A stretch of DNA of 64,000 nucleotides, taken from contig NZ_SHKY01000001.1 of NCBI RefSeq assembly GCF_004217545.1, positions 5,208,001 to 5,272,000 of the forward strand. Direction: 5' to 3'. Source of the stretch: Krasilnikovia cinnamomea. Lineage in GTDB: Bacteria > Actinomycetota > Actinomycetes > Mycobacteriales > Micromonosporaceae. A program made the position numbers and the translations under genes. Below the pieces are notes generated by a model. That model was given only the letters and a program-made list of their open reading frames with translations, did not search any database and was not told the DNA's origin. This document shows positions 27,681-35,946 of the stretch, in pieces (position 1 is the stretch's first letter; each line of letters begins with the position of its first letter).

Positions 27681-28905
27681 GGTCCAACTCCGCTCGCACA
27701 TCCTGGAACGCGGTGTAGTTCGCGATCACTTCGAGGCGTCCCGGCGGGGTCGCCCGTACCGCCTCGTCAAACGTCTTAACGTGCCGGAAGGCCACGTCGT
27801 TCACTTCCAGTCGCACCGCGAGGTCGTACGCACGGTCACCGGTGATCAGCACGGGCCGTCCGCGCAGCGGGGAGAAGTCCACGTCGTACAGCCAGGAGGT
27901 GTCGAGGCCGTCGGGGTCGCGGGCGTTGACGGCCAGCAGCGTCGGCGCGTCCTGCGCCATGTCGAACGCCTCCAGCCAGCTTGCCGGGTTCTTGGCCAGC
28001 AGCAGCCGCACGGTGCGTCCGTCCCGCTCCACCTGGGCGTAGCGGCCGGCGACGGAGGTGACCGAGGCGAGCCGGGGGGCCGCCTCGATGGGCCGTACCC
28101 CGAACTCGGCGGCCACGGCCAGCGCGGTGGCCGCGTTGCCGAGGTTGACGTGGCCGGGCAGTTGCAGCTTGACCAGGTGCCAGTCGCCGTTGGGGTCCAC
28201 CACGCCGTCGTCCTCGACGTGCCACTGGGCCTGCGGGCGGCGCAGTCCGCAGCCGGTGCAGAACCAGTCGCCGCCCTCGCGGTGGATCGCGGAGCCGCAC
28301 TCGGGGCAGACCCAGGAGTCGTCATGCCAGCGCTGACCGGCGCTGAACCAGGTGACGTGCGGCGAGCCGATCGCGGCCCAGACGACCATGGGATCGTCGG
28401 CGTTGGCGACCACGTGCGCGTCGGGGTGGGCGGCGAGCGCGGTGCGCCACAACTGCGCCATCATCGCCACCTCCTTGGCCCGGTCCAGTTGGTCGCGGGA
28501 GAGGTTGAGCAGGGCGATCACCCGGGGTGAGGTCTCCTCGATGACCCGGGCCAGGTAGTGCTCGTCGACCTCCAGCACCGCGAACGGGGTGGCGCCGGCC
28601 TTGGCCAGCGCGGAGGTGTGCCCGGTGGGCATGTTGGCGCCGAACGAGTTGGTGGCGACCGGTCCGAGCACGCCGAGGGCGGCCGCGGCGAGGCGGGTGG
28701 TGGTGGTCTTGCCGTTGGTGCCCGACACGAGCGCGATGGCCCGGCCTGCAGCGAGGTGGGCCAGCAGGTCAGGGTCGATTTTGAGGCCGATCCAGCCGCC
28801 GATCACCGAGCCGTCGCCGCGTCCCGCAGCCCGCGAGAGCGCGGCCGCGGTGCGCGAGACCGAGCTCGCGACCTTGGCCCGCAGGGGCATCTTCCCGTCC
28901 GTCAC
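27670..28905 (-). CDS. murT: Lipid II isoglutaminyl synthase, Mur ligase subunit MurT
   Basis: A protein of 411 aa. P-loop: LVSGTNGKTTTTRLAAAAL. The Mur ligase middle domain contains a four-Cys zinc ribbon (CPECG...WFCTGCG), diagnostic of MurT, and the C-terminal DUF1727 domain includes LLLAKNPASWLEAFDM and DVDFSPLRGRPVLITGDRAYD. It ATP-activates the D-Glu carboxylate of lipid II for amidation by GatD. I chose GTG 28905 because TACCCT (- strand, 28913-28918) lies 7 bases upstream, typical of a leaderless start; the open frame extends to 29061. MPLRAKV at 28890 is an alternative start. Confidence 0.93.
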   Translation of the reverse strand: MTDGKMPLRAKVASSVSRTAAALSRAAGRGDGSVIGGWIGLKIDPDLLAHLAAGRAIALVSGTNGKTTTTRLAAAALGVLGPVATNSFGANMPTGHTSALAKAGATPFAVLEVDEHYLARVIEETSPRVIALLNLSRDQLDRAKEVAMMAQLWRTALAAHPDAHVVANADDPMVVWAAIGSPHVTWFSAGQRWHDDSWVCPECGSAIHREGGDWFCTGCGLRRPQAQWHVEDDGVVDPNGDWHLVKLQLPGHVNLGNAATALAVAAEFGVRPIEAAPRLASVTSVAGRYAQVERDGRTVRLLLAKNPASWLEAFDMAQDAPTLLAVNARDPDGLDTSWLYDVDFSPLRGRPVLITGDRAYDLAVRLEVNDVAFRHVKTFDEAVRATPPGRLEVIANYTAFQDVRAELDRVD

Positions 28906-29349
28906 GCGAGCGAGGGTACCGGAGCCGGACACTACGTCGAGTGGTCGGACGGGCAGTCCCCACCGTGACGGCCCTCCGTCCTTCGGCCGACCATTCGGTC
29001 GCCCGGCCGACGTCCGGGATACGCCTTTTGGGAGATACGTACGCCGAACGGCCGAGTCCACATAGGGCCATGATCGACCTTCGTGGGGATATTTGTGTGT
29101 CGTGATTCACCCGTAACCCTCACCGCTGGGTAAGCGGGGCACCACGGAGTGTGGCGGCATTTGTCGCGCTGTGGCCGCAAACCGGACACGCCCAAAAGTG
29201 CCAACATCTTTTCTTAACGATCTTGATCAAGCGTTGAACTTCGAATTCAGGTACCAAGGTCTCTGGCGGTGAGCGATCGCTCGCCGCTCGTGTCGATCCG
29301 GGTCACGCCGAGCCCTGCCCCGGCCCGGGCGACACGACCACGCACCGCA
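28906..29349. other. Divergent regulatory gap between murT and the NlpC/P60 gene
   Basis: I see no gene here. The murT -10 box is at its left end. The stretch 29130-29250 is less GC-rich than its surroundings (for example CTTTTCTTAACGATCTTGAT) and probably holds the promoter of the riboswitch transcript; two TTGAnC boxes near 29222-29240 are candidate -35 elements but I could not pair them cleanly with a -10. Confidence 0.5.
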
Positions 29350-29516
29350 CGACCAGACAAGGCAATGGGGGGCAGGGACGGGGGACCCATCTTCGGTCCG
29401 CTCAGTACGCCCGCCGGTTCGGCGGACGGACTGGACCTCGGGGTGAAGCCGCCTTGGCGGCCGGGCAACCTTCCCGCCCGAACCCGACAGCTAACCTCGC
29501 AGGCGTGCCGGAGGGA
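29350..29516 (+). promoter_or_regulatory. c-di-AMP riboswitch (ydaO-yuaA type)
   Basis: Conserved segments appear in the family order: GACGGGGGACCCA near 29378-29390, GGGGTGAAGCCGC near 29440-29452, GGGCAACCTTCCCGCCCGAA near 29462-29482, then CCCGACAGCTAACCTCGCAGGC near 29482-29504. A GGAGGGA ribosome binding site follows at 29510. The boundaries are approximate. In actinobacteria this riboswitch class typically precedes cell-wall hydrolase genes and switches expression off when c-di-AMP is high, which fits the gene downstream. Confidence 0.9.
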
Positions 29517-29526
29517 ACTCTCTACC

Positions 29527-30339
29527 GTGCACGAACGTCGTTCGAGCCGGGGCCGCCGCATGTCCGTCGGCACCGGCACCCTCGCCCTGTCCCTGGGTCT
29601 CTGCCTCTGCGCCGGCCAGCTAGTCGCCACGCCGGCCGTAGCGGCCACCACCACCCCCGTCACCGACGGGGCCGCTCAGACGGTGGTGACGCCCAGGCTC
29701 ACCGAGAGGGTCAACAAGCGCACGATCAAGTGGGGCCAGGCCGTCTCCGTGACGGCGCGGGTGCTCGACCCCCGTACCGGCAAGGCCGTGACCACGGGCT
29801 CGGTACGCCTGCAGGCCAAGCGCAACGGCAAGTGGAAGACCCTGGCGATCCATCGCCTGAACTCCCAGGGGTCCGCCACGTTCCGCACCACTCCGTCCAC
29901 GACCAGCTGGTTCCGTTCCCAGTTCACGGGGGCGGGCAGCTACCGCAGCACCACCACGCGGGCCGTCAGGATCACCGTGAAGGCCAGCGGGTCGAAGATC
30001 CTGGCCGAGGCCAAGCGGCACCGGGGCGCGCTGTACAAGTTCGGCGCCTCGGGTCCCAAGCGCTTCGACTGCTCGGGCTACACCCAGTACGTGTACCGCA
30101 AGGCGGCCGGCAAGAAGCTGCCGCACCGGGCCAACGACCAGCAGCGGTACGGCAAGAAGATCAACAAGTCGAACAAGCAGATCGGCGACTTGATCGTCTT
30201 CCGGTCGGGCTCCCACGGTTACCACGCGGGCATTTACGCCGGCGGTGGCTACATCTGGGACTCGCCGAGGTCTGGCAAGCGGGTGGGCAAGCACAAGATC
30301 TGGAGCAAGAACTACGTCGTGCGGCGCATCGCCGTGTGA
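29527..30339 (+). CDS. Secreted NlpC/P60 peptidoglycan endopeptidase
   Basis: A protein of 270 aa. The signal peptide is RMSVGTGTLALSLGLCLCAG... ATPAVAA. An immunoglobulin-like beta domain (about residues 50-145; WGQAVSVTARVLDPRTGKAV, SVRLQAKRNGKWKTLA) precedes the NlpC/P60 domain. The catalytic Cys is in KRFDCSGYTQYVY and the His in GYHAGIYAGGGYIWDSP. It cuts stem peptides in the cell wall. GTG 29527 is preceded by GGAGGGA at 29510-29516; the open frame upstream to 29269 runs through the riboswitch and is not coding. It is a single-gene unit with riboswitch and terminator. Confidence 0.92.
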   Translation: MHERRSSRGRRMSVGTGTLALSLGLCLCAGQLVATPAVAATTTPVTDGAAQTVVTPRLTERVNKRTIKWGQAVSVTARVLDPRTGKAVTTGSVRLQAKRNGKWKTLAIHRLNSQGSATFRTTPSTTSWFRSQFTGAGSYRSTTTRAVRITVKASGSKILAEAKRHRGALYKFGASGPKRFDCSGYTQYVYRKAAGKKLPHRANDQQRYGKKINKSNKQIGDLIVFRSGSHGYHAGIYAGGGYIWDSPRSGKRVGKHKIWSKNYVVRRIAV

Positions 30340-30368
30340 GGTAGCGGTGCCCCTGGCACCACGACATT

Positions 30369-30405
30369 CAGTGGGGCGTGACCCGGTTCGGGTCACGCCC
30401 CACTG
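30369..30405 (+). terminator. Terminator after the NlpC/P60 gene
   Basis: A perfect 17-bp inverted repeat (30369-30385 with 30389-30405) with a GTT loop and no T-tract, a common actinobacterial form. It separates the riboswitch-controlled gene from the dcw cluster. Confidence 0.88.
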
Positions 30406-30616
30406 TCGTGTGCGGCCCTCCACTTTCCTCCCCGAGTGGCGCAAGTGGGCGTTTCGCACCCTCCGAAGAGCCTGATTCGGGGGGATTTTATGCCCGACTG
30501 AGCCGCATGTCGGAAACTTGATCCACCCGAACGGCTGTTCCGCCCTCCACCACACGTCCACGCCTCTGACGTGCGCATTCATCTGCGAACCGGGCTCGCG
30601 AAGCGCGGCATTCCGG
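30406..30616. other. Gap between the NlpC/P60 terminator and the mraZ promoter
   Basis: I see no gene here. It contains two AGTGGn motifs near 30434-30450 (AGTGGC, then AGTGGG 9 bases on) resembling the MraZ boxes downstream but not in the same phase. Confidence 0.4.
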
Positions 30617-30657
30617 TTGCGGGTGGAGGGAAGTGGAGTAGAGTGGAGCGCAGTGGC
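30617..30657 (+). promoter_or_regulatory. dcw promoter overlapped by four MraZ boxes
   Basis: Four direct repeats of (A/G)GTGG(A/C) start at 30622, 30632, 30642 and 30652, exactly 10 bp apart, the helical phasing known for MraZ operators. A candidate promoter, TTGCGG (30617-30622) and TAGAGT (30639-30644) with a 16-bp spacer, lies inside the array, so MraZ binding would block it. This suggests negative autoregulation of mraZ and the genes behind it. Confidence 0.75.
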
Positions 30658-30797
30658 AGGGCCGACGAGCGACCGGCTTCAGGTGGACAGGACACCCCCG
30701 GGTGAATTGACACCGGGTGGGACGTCTCCCTGGAGGACTTGCCGGCCCGAGCGAACGGCGGACCGCGAAACCGCCAAGGGGCGGGGGGTGGGCGCCG

Positions 30798-31229
30798 ATG
30801 TTCCTCGGCACGCACACGCCACGCCTCGACGACAAGGGCCGGCTGATCCTCCCGGCCAAGTTCCGGGACGAGCTGGCGGGAGGTGTCGTGATCACCAAGG
30901 GGCAGGAGCGCTGTCTCTACGTCTTCCCGATGCCCGAGTTCCAGCGGATCGCGGGGCAACTGCGCGAGCAGCCGGTGACACACAAGGCCGCCCGGGCGTA
31001 CAGCCGGGTGTTCTTCGCCAGCGCGCACGACGAGGTGCCCGACAAACAGGGGCGGGTCACCATCCCCGCCCACCTGCGGGAGTACGCGGGACTCAACCGC
31101 GAGCTCGTGGTGATCGGGGCGAGCACCCGGGTGGAGATCTGGGACAAGCAGTCCTGGGAGCAGTACCTCTCGGCGAGTGAGGACGAATTCGCCGACATCG
31201 AGGAGGGGGTGCTGCCCGGCGGACTGTAG
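30798..31229 (+). CDS. mraZ: Transcriptional regulator MraZ
   Basis: A 143-aa protein made of two AbrB-like halves, each with the DxxGR signature: LDDKGRLILPAKFRDEL and PDKQGRVTIPAHLREYAGL. It binds the GTGG-type repeats in its own promoter and represses the dcw cluster. The start is ATG 30798 (MFLGTHTPRLDDKG), the conserved N-terminus; the frame is open upstream to 30717 but without family similarity. It is the first gene of the dcw cluster. About 200 bases, in which I see no gene, separate it from rsmH. Confidence 0.95.
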   Translation: MFLGTHTPRLDDKGRLILPAKFRDELAGGVVITKGQERCLYVFPMPEFQRIAGQLREQPVTHKAARAYSRVFFASAHDEVPDKQGRVTIPAHLREYAGLNRELVVIGASTRVEIWDKQSWEQYLSASEDEFADIEEGVLPGGL

Positions 31230-31427
31230 GGCGTCACCGGGTGCGGGCCGTACAGGCGGCTCGGACGTCGCTGCCGCCGTACTGCGAGATCTCCAGCCGC
31301 TCCCGCTCCTGGCGCCTCTTCCCCGGCGCCAGGCGCGTGTCCGGGGTCGGGCGCGCCCACGTCAGGGCACGAGCGGATGGGGATCTGGCGGTACGGAAGA
31401 CGACCGGGCGACCGGGTGGACGTGGAA

Positions 31428-32510
31428 ATGAGCAGGGCAATGGGGGTCGACATGGGGGAGCTTCGGGGCACGCACGTGCCCGTGCTGCTCGAGCGGTGCC
31501 TCGAGTTGCTCGCCCCCGCCCTGGACCGTCCACAGGCCACCCACGTCGACTTCACGCTGGGCCTCGGCGGGCACGCCGAGGCGGTGCTCGAACGGTATCC
31601 GCACGCGGTCCTCATCGGACTGGACCGCGACCCGGAGGCGCTCGCGCACTCCCGCCACCGGCTGGCCCGCTTCGCCGACCGTACGCATCTGATCCATGCC
31701 GTCTACGACGAGCTGCCGGACGTGCTGGCGGACCTCGGTCTGCCGACGTTCCACAGTGGCCTGTTCGACCTGGGAGTCTCCTCGCTCCAGCTCGACGAGC
31801 CCGACCGCGGGTTCGCCTACTCGCGGGACGCTCCGCTGGACATGCGGATGGACCAGAGCCGTGGCATCACGGCCGAGGAGGTCGTGAACGGCTACCAGCC
31901 CGGTGACCTGGTCCGGATCCTGCGGGAGTACGGCGAGGAGAAGTTCGCCTCGCGGATCGTCTCGGCGATCGTGCGGGAGCGGAGCAAAGGCCGGATCAGC
32001 TCGTCGTCGTTCCTCGCCGATCTCGTCCGGGACGCCATCCCGGCCGCCGCCCGGCGTACGGGGGGCAACCCCGCGAAGCGAACGTTTCAAGCGCTCCGGA
32101 TCGAGGTAAACGGCGAACTCGCCGCGGTGGAGGCGGCCGTACCGGCCGCATTGGACTTGCTGGCGCCCAAGGGGCGCCTGGTGGTGATGTCGTATCAGTC
32201 GTTGGAGGACCGGATCGTCAAACGCGCCATCGCCGCGCGGACACGCAGCACCGGGCCGATCGACCTGCCGGTCGAACTGCCCGGAACGGGACCGACGCTG
32301 CGGTCGCTGACCCGCGGGTCGGAGCCGCCGACCGAGGCGGAGGTGGCGGAGAACCCGCGCGCCGCGTCGGTGAAGCTGCGCGCGGTGGAACGGATCGACG
32401 ACCAGAGCCAGGCATCGGGTGCCGCCCGCGAACGGCCCCGGATGTCGGCGACGCACGGGGGGCTGGGCCGGTTGCGCCCGCGCAGACAGCAGGAGGGGGA
32501 GGGAACATGA
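31428..32510 (+). CDS. rsmH: 16S rRNA (cytosine-1402-N4)-methyltransferase RsmH (MraW)
   Basis: A protein of about 360 aa. It includes HVPVLLERCLELLAP, the SAM-binding LGLGGHAEAVLERYP with LIGLDRDPEAL, FDLGVSSLQLDEPDRGFAYS, RTFQALRIEVNGEL and the C-terminal VVMSYQSLEDRIVKRAI, all hallmarks of RsmH. It methylates C1402 of 16S rRNA. Starts at 31428 (MSRAMGVDMGELRG), 31440 and 31452 (MGELRGTHVP) are all possible; I list the longest ATG. Its stop overlaps the FtsL-like start (ATGA). Confidence 0.93.
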   Translation: MSRAMGVDMGELRGTHVPVLLERCLELLAPALDRPQATHVDFTLGLGGHAEAVLERYPHAVLIGLDRDPEALAHSRHRLARFADRTHLIHAVYDELPDVLADLGLPTFHSGLFDLGVSSLQLDEPDRGFAYSRDAPLDMRMDQSRGITAEEVVNGYQPGDLVRILREYGEEKFASRIVSAIVRERSKGRISSSSFLADLVRDAIPAAARRTGGNPAKRTFQALRIEVNGELAAVEAAVPAALDLLAPKGRLVVMSYQSLEDRIVKRAIAARTRSTGPIDLPVELPGTGPTLRSLTRGSEPPTEAEVAENPRAASVKLRAVERIDDQSQASGAARERPRMSATHGGLGRLRPRRQQEGEGT

Positions 32511-33262
32511 GCGAGCGCATGACGCCGCGGTCGGGGGGCCGGACCGCGGGGCGGATCGGGACGCAGCGCACGGGCGCCGAGCGTCGTACGCCCGCGACCG
32601 CGATCGACGGTGCCCGCAGCGGTGCCCGGGGGGAGCGCCGCCAGCCGGCGCGGGGCACGACCCGCGGTGCGACCCGGGCCGAGGCGGCCACCACCCGCGC
32701 GAAGGACGTCGGCCGGGGCACGGCGCCGACGCAGGGTACGGCCGCGCTCAAGCTGGACCGGGCGCAGCCCGTGCGGGCCACCGAGGTCACGGCCGCGCCG
32801 CGGCTGCGGGTGGCCCCGCCGGCGCCGATCCGGGCGCCCCGTGCGCCGTTCGCCGTGGTGGTCGTCGCGCTCGTGGTCGCGGGTGTGCTCGGCATCCTGG
32901 TGATCAACACCAAGACCAACGAGAACACGTTCCGGATCAGCCGCCTGCAGGACGAGAAGGCGCGCATGGACGCACACCAGCAGCAGCTGGAGAACCAGAT
33001 CGCCGGGTACGAGAGCACCGGCAACCTGGACGCGGCGGCCCGCCGTCTCGGTCTGGTCAAGGCGGACACGCCCGCGTACATCCGGCTGCCCGACGGCAAG
33101 ATCATCGGGGTGCCGAAGCCGGGTAACGGCGAGCCCGCGGTCACCGCCCAGCAGCCGGGCAAGGCCGCCGACCCCGCCACGGCGAAGGCGCGGACCGTCA
33201 CCGGCGCCACCGGCCTGTCGCAGGGTGGCGGGCAGAACAGCGCGCCGGGCACCGGGCGGTAG
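32507..33262 (+). CDS. ftsL: FtsL-like septal membrane protein
   Basis: A bitopic membrane protein of 251 aa. A long basic, disordered cytoplasmic N-terminus (about 110 residues) precedes one transmembrane segment (FAVVVVALVVAGVLGILVI) and a short coiled coil (FRISRLQDEKARMDAHQQQLENQIAGYES). The extracytoplasmic tail contains LGLVKADTPAYIRLPDGKIIGVP. Position between rsmH and ftsI, topology and the coiled coil fit FtsL, which activates FtsW/FtsI with FtsB and FtsQ. Sequence conservation in this family is low, so the assignment leans on context. A GGAGG-type ribosome site and a 4-base overlap link it to rsmH. Confidence 0.8.
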   Translation: MSERMTPRSGGRTAGRIGTQRTGAERRTPATAIDGARSGARGERRQPARGTTRGATRAEAATTRAKDVGRGTAPTQGTAALKLDRAQPVRATEVTAAPRLRVAPPAPIRAPRAPFAVVVVALVVAGVLGILVINTKTNENTFRISRLQDEKARMDAHQQQLENQIAGYESTGNLDAAARRLGLVKADTPAYIRLPDGKIIGVPKPGNGEPAVTAQQPGKAADPATAKARTVTGATGLSQGGGQNSAPGTGR

Positions 33263-33267
33263 TCCGG

Positions 33268-35895
33268 ATGCCACCACGTGCCGACGAGCCGCCGCGCCGG
33301 GGCCCACAGCCCCGGCGCGGCGCTTCTCGTGACCAGCCGACGGAGGGGCGCGAGGCCGATCCCGGCTTCACCGGCATCGGCGACGCCCGCGCCTACACGC
33401 CCCGGGGCCGCACGGTCCGGGAGAGCGACCAGCGCACCCGCAGCCCCCGTACCGGGCGCACGACGGATCCGTTCCGGCCCGCCCTCCAGGTGCTCGACGA
33501 CGGCCAGCCGACCCCGCGCCGCCGCGGCGACGACGGCTCCCCCCGCCACCCCCCGCGCGAGGGCGACGACGGCCCGGCCCGTCGCCAGCCGCCCCACAAC
33601 GACGACGGCCCGGCCCGTCGCCAGCGCGGCGACGACGGCCCGGCCCGTCGCCAGCCGCCCCACAACGACGACGGCCCGGCCCGTCGCCAGCGCGGCGACG
33701 ACGGCCTGGCCCGCCGCCAGCCGCGCGGTGACGACGGCCCGGTCCGCCGGCGGAAGCAGCGCGAGTCCGGCGCCGATGCTGCGGCCGGGCGTGAGCAGCG
33801 CGACGATGGTGGCTCCCGCCGGCAGGGCGATGACGAGGGTGGCGCCCGCCGCCGGCAGCGCGGGCGCGGCGACGACGCGGTCGCCCGGCGGGTGCCACGC
33901 GACCGCGCCGCCGAACCGGCCGAGGCCGCGCCCCGGTCCGCGAACGGCCGCACGGCGCGAGGCCGCGGCACGGCGGGCGGGGAGCGGCAGCGGGCGACGG
34001 CCCGGCGTACCGGCGGCAACGATCGGGAGCGCCCCGTCGCGCCCGCACCACGGCGGACCGCGCGCGGGCGGCCCGCCAACGCCGCCCGGTACGCGCCCAA
34101 GCGTCCCGTCGCCCCCGTGCCGCCGGAGCCGCCGAAGCTGGCCAACAGCACCCGGCGGCTGCGGCTGGGCACGGTCCTGGCGCTGTCGCTGTTCGTGACC
34201 ATCGGCGTCCGGCTGGTCACCATGCAGGTGATGGAGTCGCCCGCCGACGCGCACAAGCTGCTCGAGCAGCGCAACAACCGGCTGGCCGAGGTCGTGCTGC
34301 CCGCACCGCGCGGCAGCATCCTGGACCGCTCCGGCGCGGTGCTGGCGCACAGCGTCGAGGCGCGTTACATCTACGCCGACCCGGAGCTGGTCAAGAAGCC
34401 GGCGGAGGCCGCCGCCCGGCTCTCGCCGCTGCTCGGTATCGCCCCGTCGAAACTGATGCAGCTCATGGCGCGCAAGAAGAGCCCGTTCGGTGGCTGGTCG
34501 CGCTTCCAGTACCTGGCCCGGGGCGTGGACATCTCCGTCGCGGACCGGATCGACGCCATGAAGCTGAGCGGCATCAACTCCGACCGCGACGAGCGGCGCG
34601 ACGTCCCCGGCGCGGACCTGGCCGCGAACCTCATCGGCTTCACCGGCGAGGACCACACCGGCCTGGAGGGACTCGAGGCCCGCTACGACGATCTGCTCAG
34701 CGGCACCGACGGCGAGCGGGTCTTCGAGCGCGGCAACCCCGGGGTGGACGCGGGGCAGCTGGCCAAGGAGATCCCGGGCGGCTACCACCGCGAGACGCCG
34801 GCGCAGCCCGGTACCTCGCTGCAGCTGACCATCGACCGGGACCTGCAGTTCGAGGTGCAGCGGTTCCTCAGCGACGACATGCGGCGGGTCAACGCCACCA
34901 TCGGCGCCGCCGTGGTGCTCGACGTGCAGACCGGCGAGGTGCTCGCCCAGGCGAGCTACCCGGCGTACAACGCGGCGAAGCCGTTCGACGCCAAGCCGGC
35001 CGACCGCGACGACGTGGCCAGCAGCGTGGTGGCCGACCCCGGCTCCACGCACAAGGTGTTCACGCTGGGTGCGGCGTTACAGGAGGGGGTCATCACCCCG
35101 GAGTCGAGCATCACGATCGGGCCGGCCCTGATGCGCGGCGGGGCCCGCTTCCCGGACACCCACCCGCAGCCGCGGGGCACGAAGCTGACGGTGCCGGGGG
35201 TGCTGGCGTACTCGTCGAACGTTGGCACGATCCTCATCGCCGACCGCCTCGGCAAGCAGAAGCTGTACGAGTACCAGCAGAAGTTCGGCCTGGGCAAGGC
35301 GACCGGCGTGGGCACACCCGGCGAGGCCAGCGGGCGGCTGCTGGCACCGGAGCAGTGGAGCGGCTCCGCCTCCGGCTCCGTGCCGATCGGCATGAGCGTC
35401 GACGCCACCCTCATCCAGATGGCCGCCGGGTACGCGGCGATCGCCAACGACGGCCTGTACGTGCAGCCGCACCTGATCAAGGACACCATCTCCGGCACGA
35501 CCGGCGCGGTCACCCCGGCCGACGCGCCGCAGACCCGCCGGGTGCTCAGCCCGGCGGTCGCCCGCCAGCTGCGCACGATGATGGAGGCCGTGGTGGACGT
35601 CAAGGGCGCCACCGGCACCCGGGCGGCGGTCGACGGCTACCGGGTGGCGGGCAAGACCGGCACCGGCAAGATGCTGGTCGAGGGGCGCTACACCAGCCAC
35701 AACGCCGGGTCGTTCATCGGCATGGCGCCCGCGGACAATCCCCGCTTCGTCATCGGGGTCTTCGCGGATGTGGCCAACGGCACCGGCGGCGAGGTGGCCG
35801 CCCCCGCGTTCCAGAAGATGATGTCGTTCGCCCTGGCCCACTACCGGGTGCCGCCGTCGGGGTCGAAGGCACCCAAGTTCAAGATCTATCCGTAG
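33268..35895 (+). CDS. ftsI: Septal penicillin-binding protein FtsI (class B transpeptidase)
   Basis: A protein of 875 aa, longer than usual because of a roughly 290-residue Arg/Asp-rich disordered cytoplasmic N-terminus with tandem DDGPARRQ repeats. One membrane anchor (RLGTVLALSLFVTIGVRLVTMQV) precedes the PBP dimerisation domain (RGSILDRSGAVLAHSVEARYIYADP) and the transpeptidase domain. Active-site motifs are STHK (Ser593 nucleophile, Lys596), SSN (649-651) and KTGT (796-799). It crosslinks septal peptidoglycan with FtsW. ATG 33268 lies 5 bases after the FtsL-like stop. A TTA codon occurs at 35077-35079. Confidence 0.94.
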   Translation: MPPRADEPPRRGPQPRRGASRDQPTEGREADPGFTGIGDARAYTPRGRTVRESDQRTRSPRTGRTTDPFRPALQVLDDGQPTPRRRGDDGSPRHPPREGDDGPARRQPPHNDDGPARRQRGDDGPARRQPPHNDDGPARRQRGDDGLARRQPRGDDGPVRRRKQRESGADAAAGREQRDDGGSRRQGDDEGGARRRQRGRGDDAVARRVPRDRAAEPAEAAPRSANGRTARGRGTAGGERQRATARRTGGNDRERPVAPAPRRTARGRPANAARYAPKRPVAPVPPEPPKLANSTRRLRLGTVLALSLFVTIGVRLVTMQVMESPADAHKLLEQRNNRLAEVVLPAPRGSILDRSGAVLAHSVEARYIYADPELVKKPAEAAARLSPLLGIAPSKLMQLMARKKSPFGGWSRFQYLARGVDISVADRIDAMKLSGINSDRDERRDVPGADLAANLIGFTGEDHTGLEGLEARYDDLLSGTDGERVFERGNPGVDAGQLAKEIPGGYHRETPAQPGTSLQLTIDRDLQFEVQRFLSDDMRRVNATIGAAVVLDVQTGEVLAQASYPAYNAAKPFDAKPADRDDVASSVVADPGSTHKVFTLGAALQEGVITPESSITIGPALMRGGARFPDTHPQPRGTKLTVPGVLAYSSNVGTILIADRLGKQKLYEYQQKFGLGKATGVGTPGEASGRLLAPEQWSGSASGSVPIGMSVDATLIQMAAGYAAIANDGLYVQPHLIKDTISGTTGAVTPADAPQTRRVLSPAVARQLRTMMEAVVDVKGATGTRAAVDGYRVAGKTGTGKMLVEGRYTSHNAGSFIGMAPADNPRFVIGVFADVANGTGGEVAAPAFQKMMSFALAHYRVPPSGSKAPKFKIYP
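33565..33755 (+). repeat. In-frame tandem repeats in the FtsI N-terminus
   Basis: A 24-bp module encoding DDGPARRQ recurs with alternating spacers (PPHN, then RG). Two identical 66-bp composite units occupy 33565-33630 and 33631-33696, followed by degenerate copies to about 33755. They encode a charged, probably unstructured cytoplasmic region. Confidence 0.92.
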
Positions 35896-35931
35896 TGGCT
35901 GTGGCGTTGGTGGCGAGGTGCCGGACAGCGG

Positions 35932-35937
35932 GTAGGG
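35932..35937 (+). promoter_or_regulatory. Internal -10 box before murE
   Basis: TAGGGT at 35932-35937 lies 9 bases before GTG 35947. No Shine-Dalgarno sequence precedes that GTG, so a leaderless murE transcript from an internal dcw promoter is likely. No clear -35 was identified. Confidence 0.5.
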
Positions 35938-35946
35938 TCTGACGCC

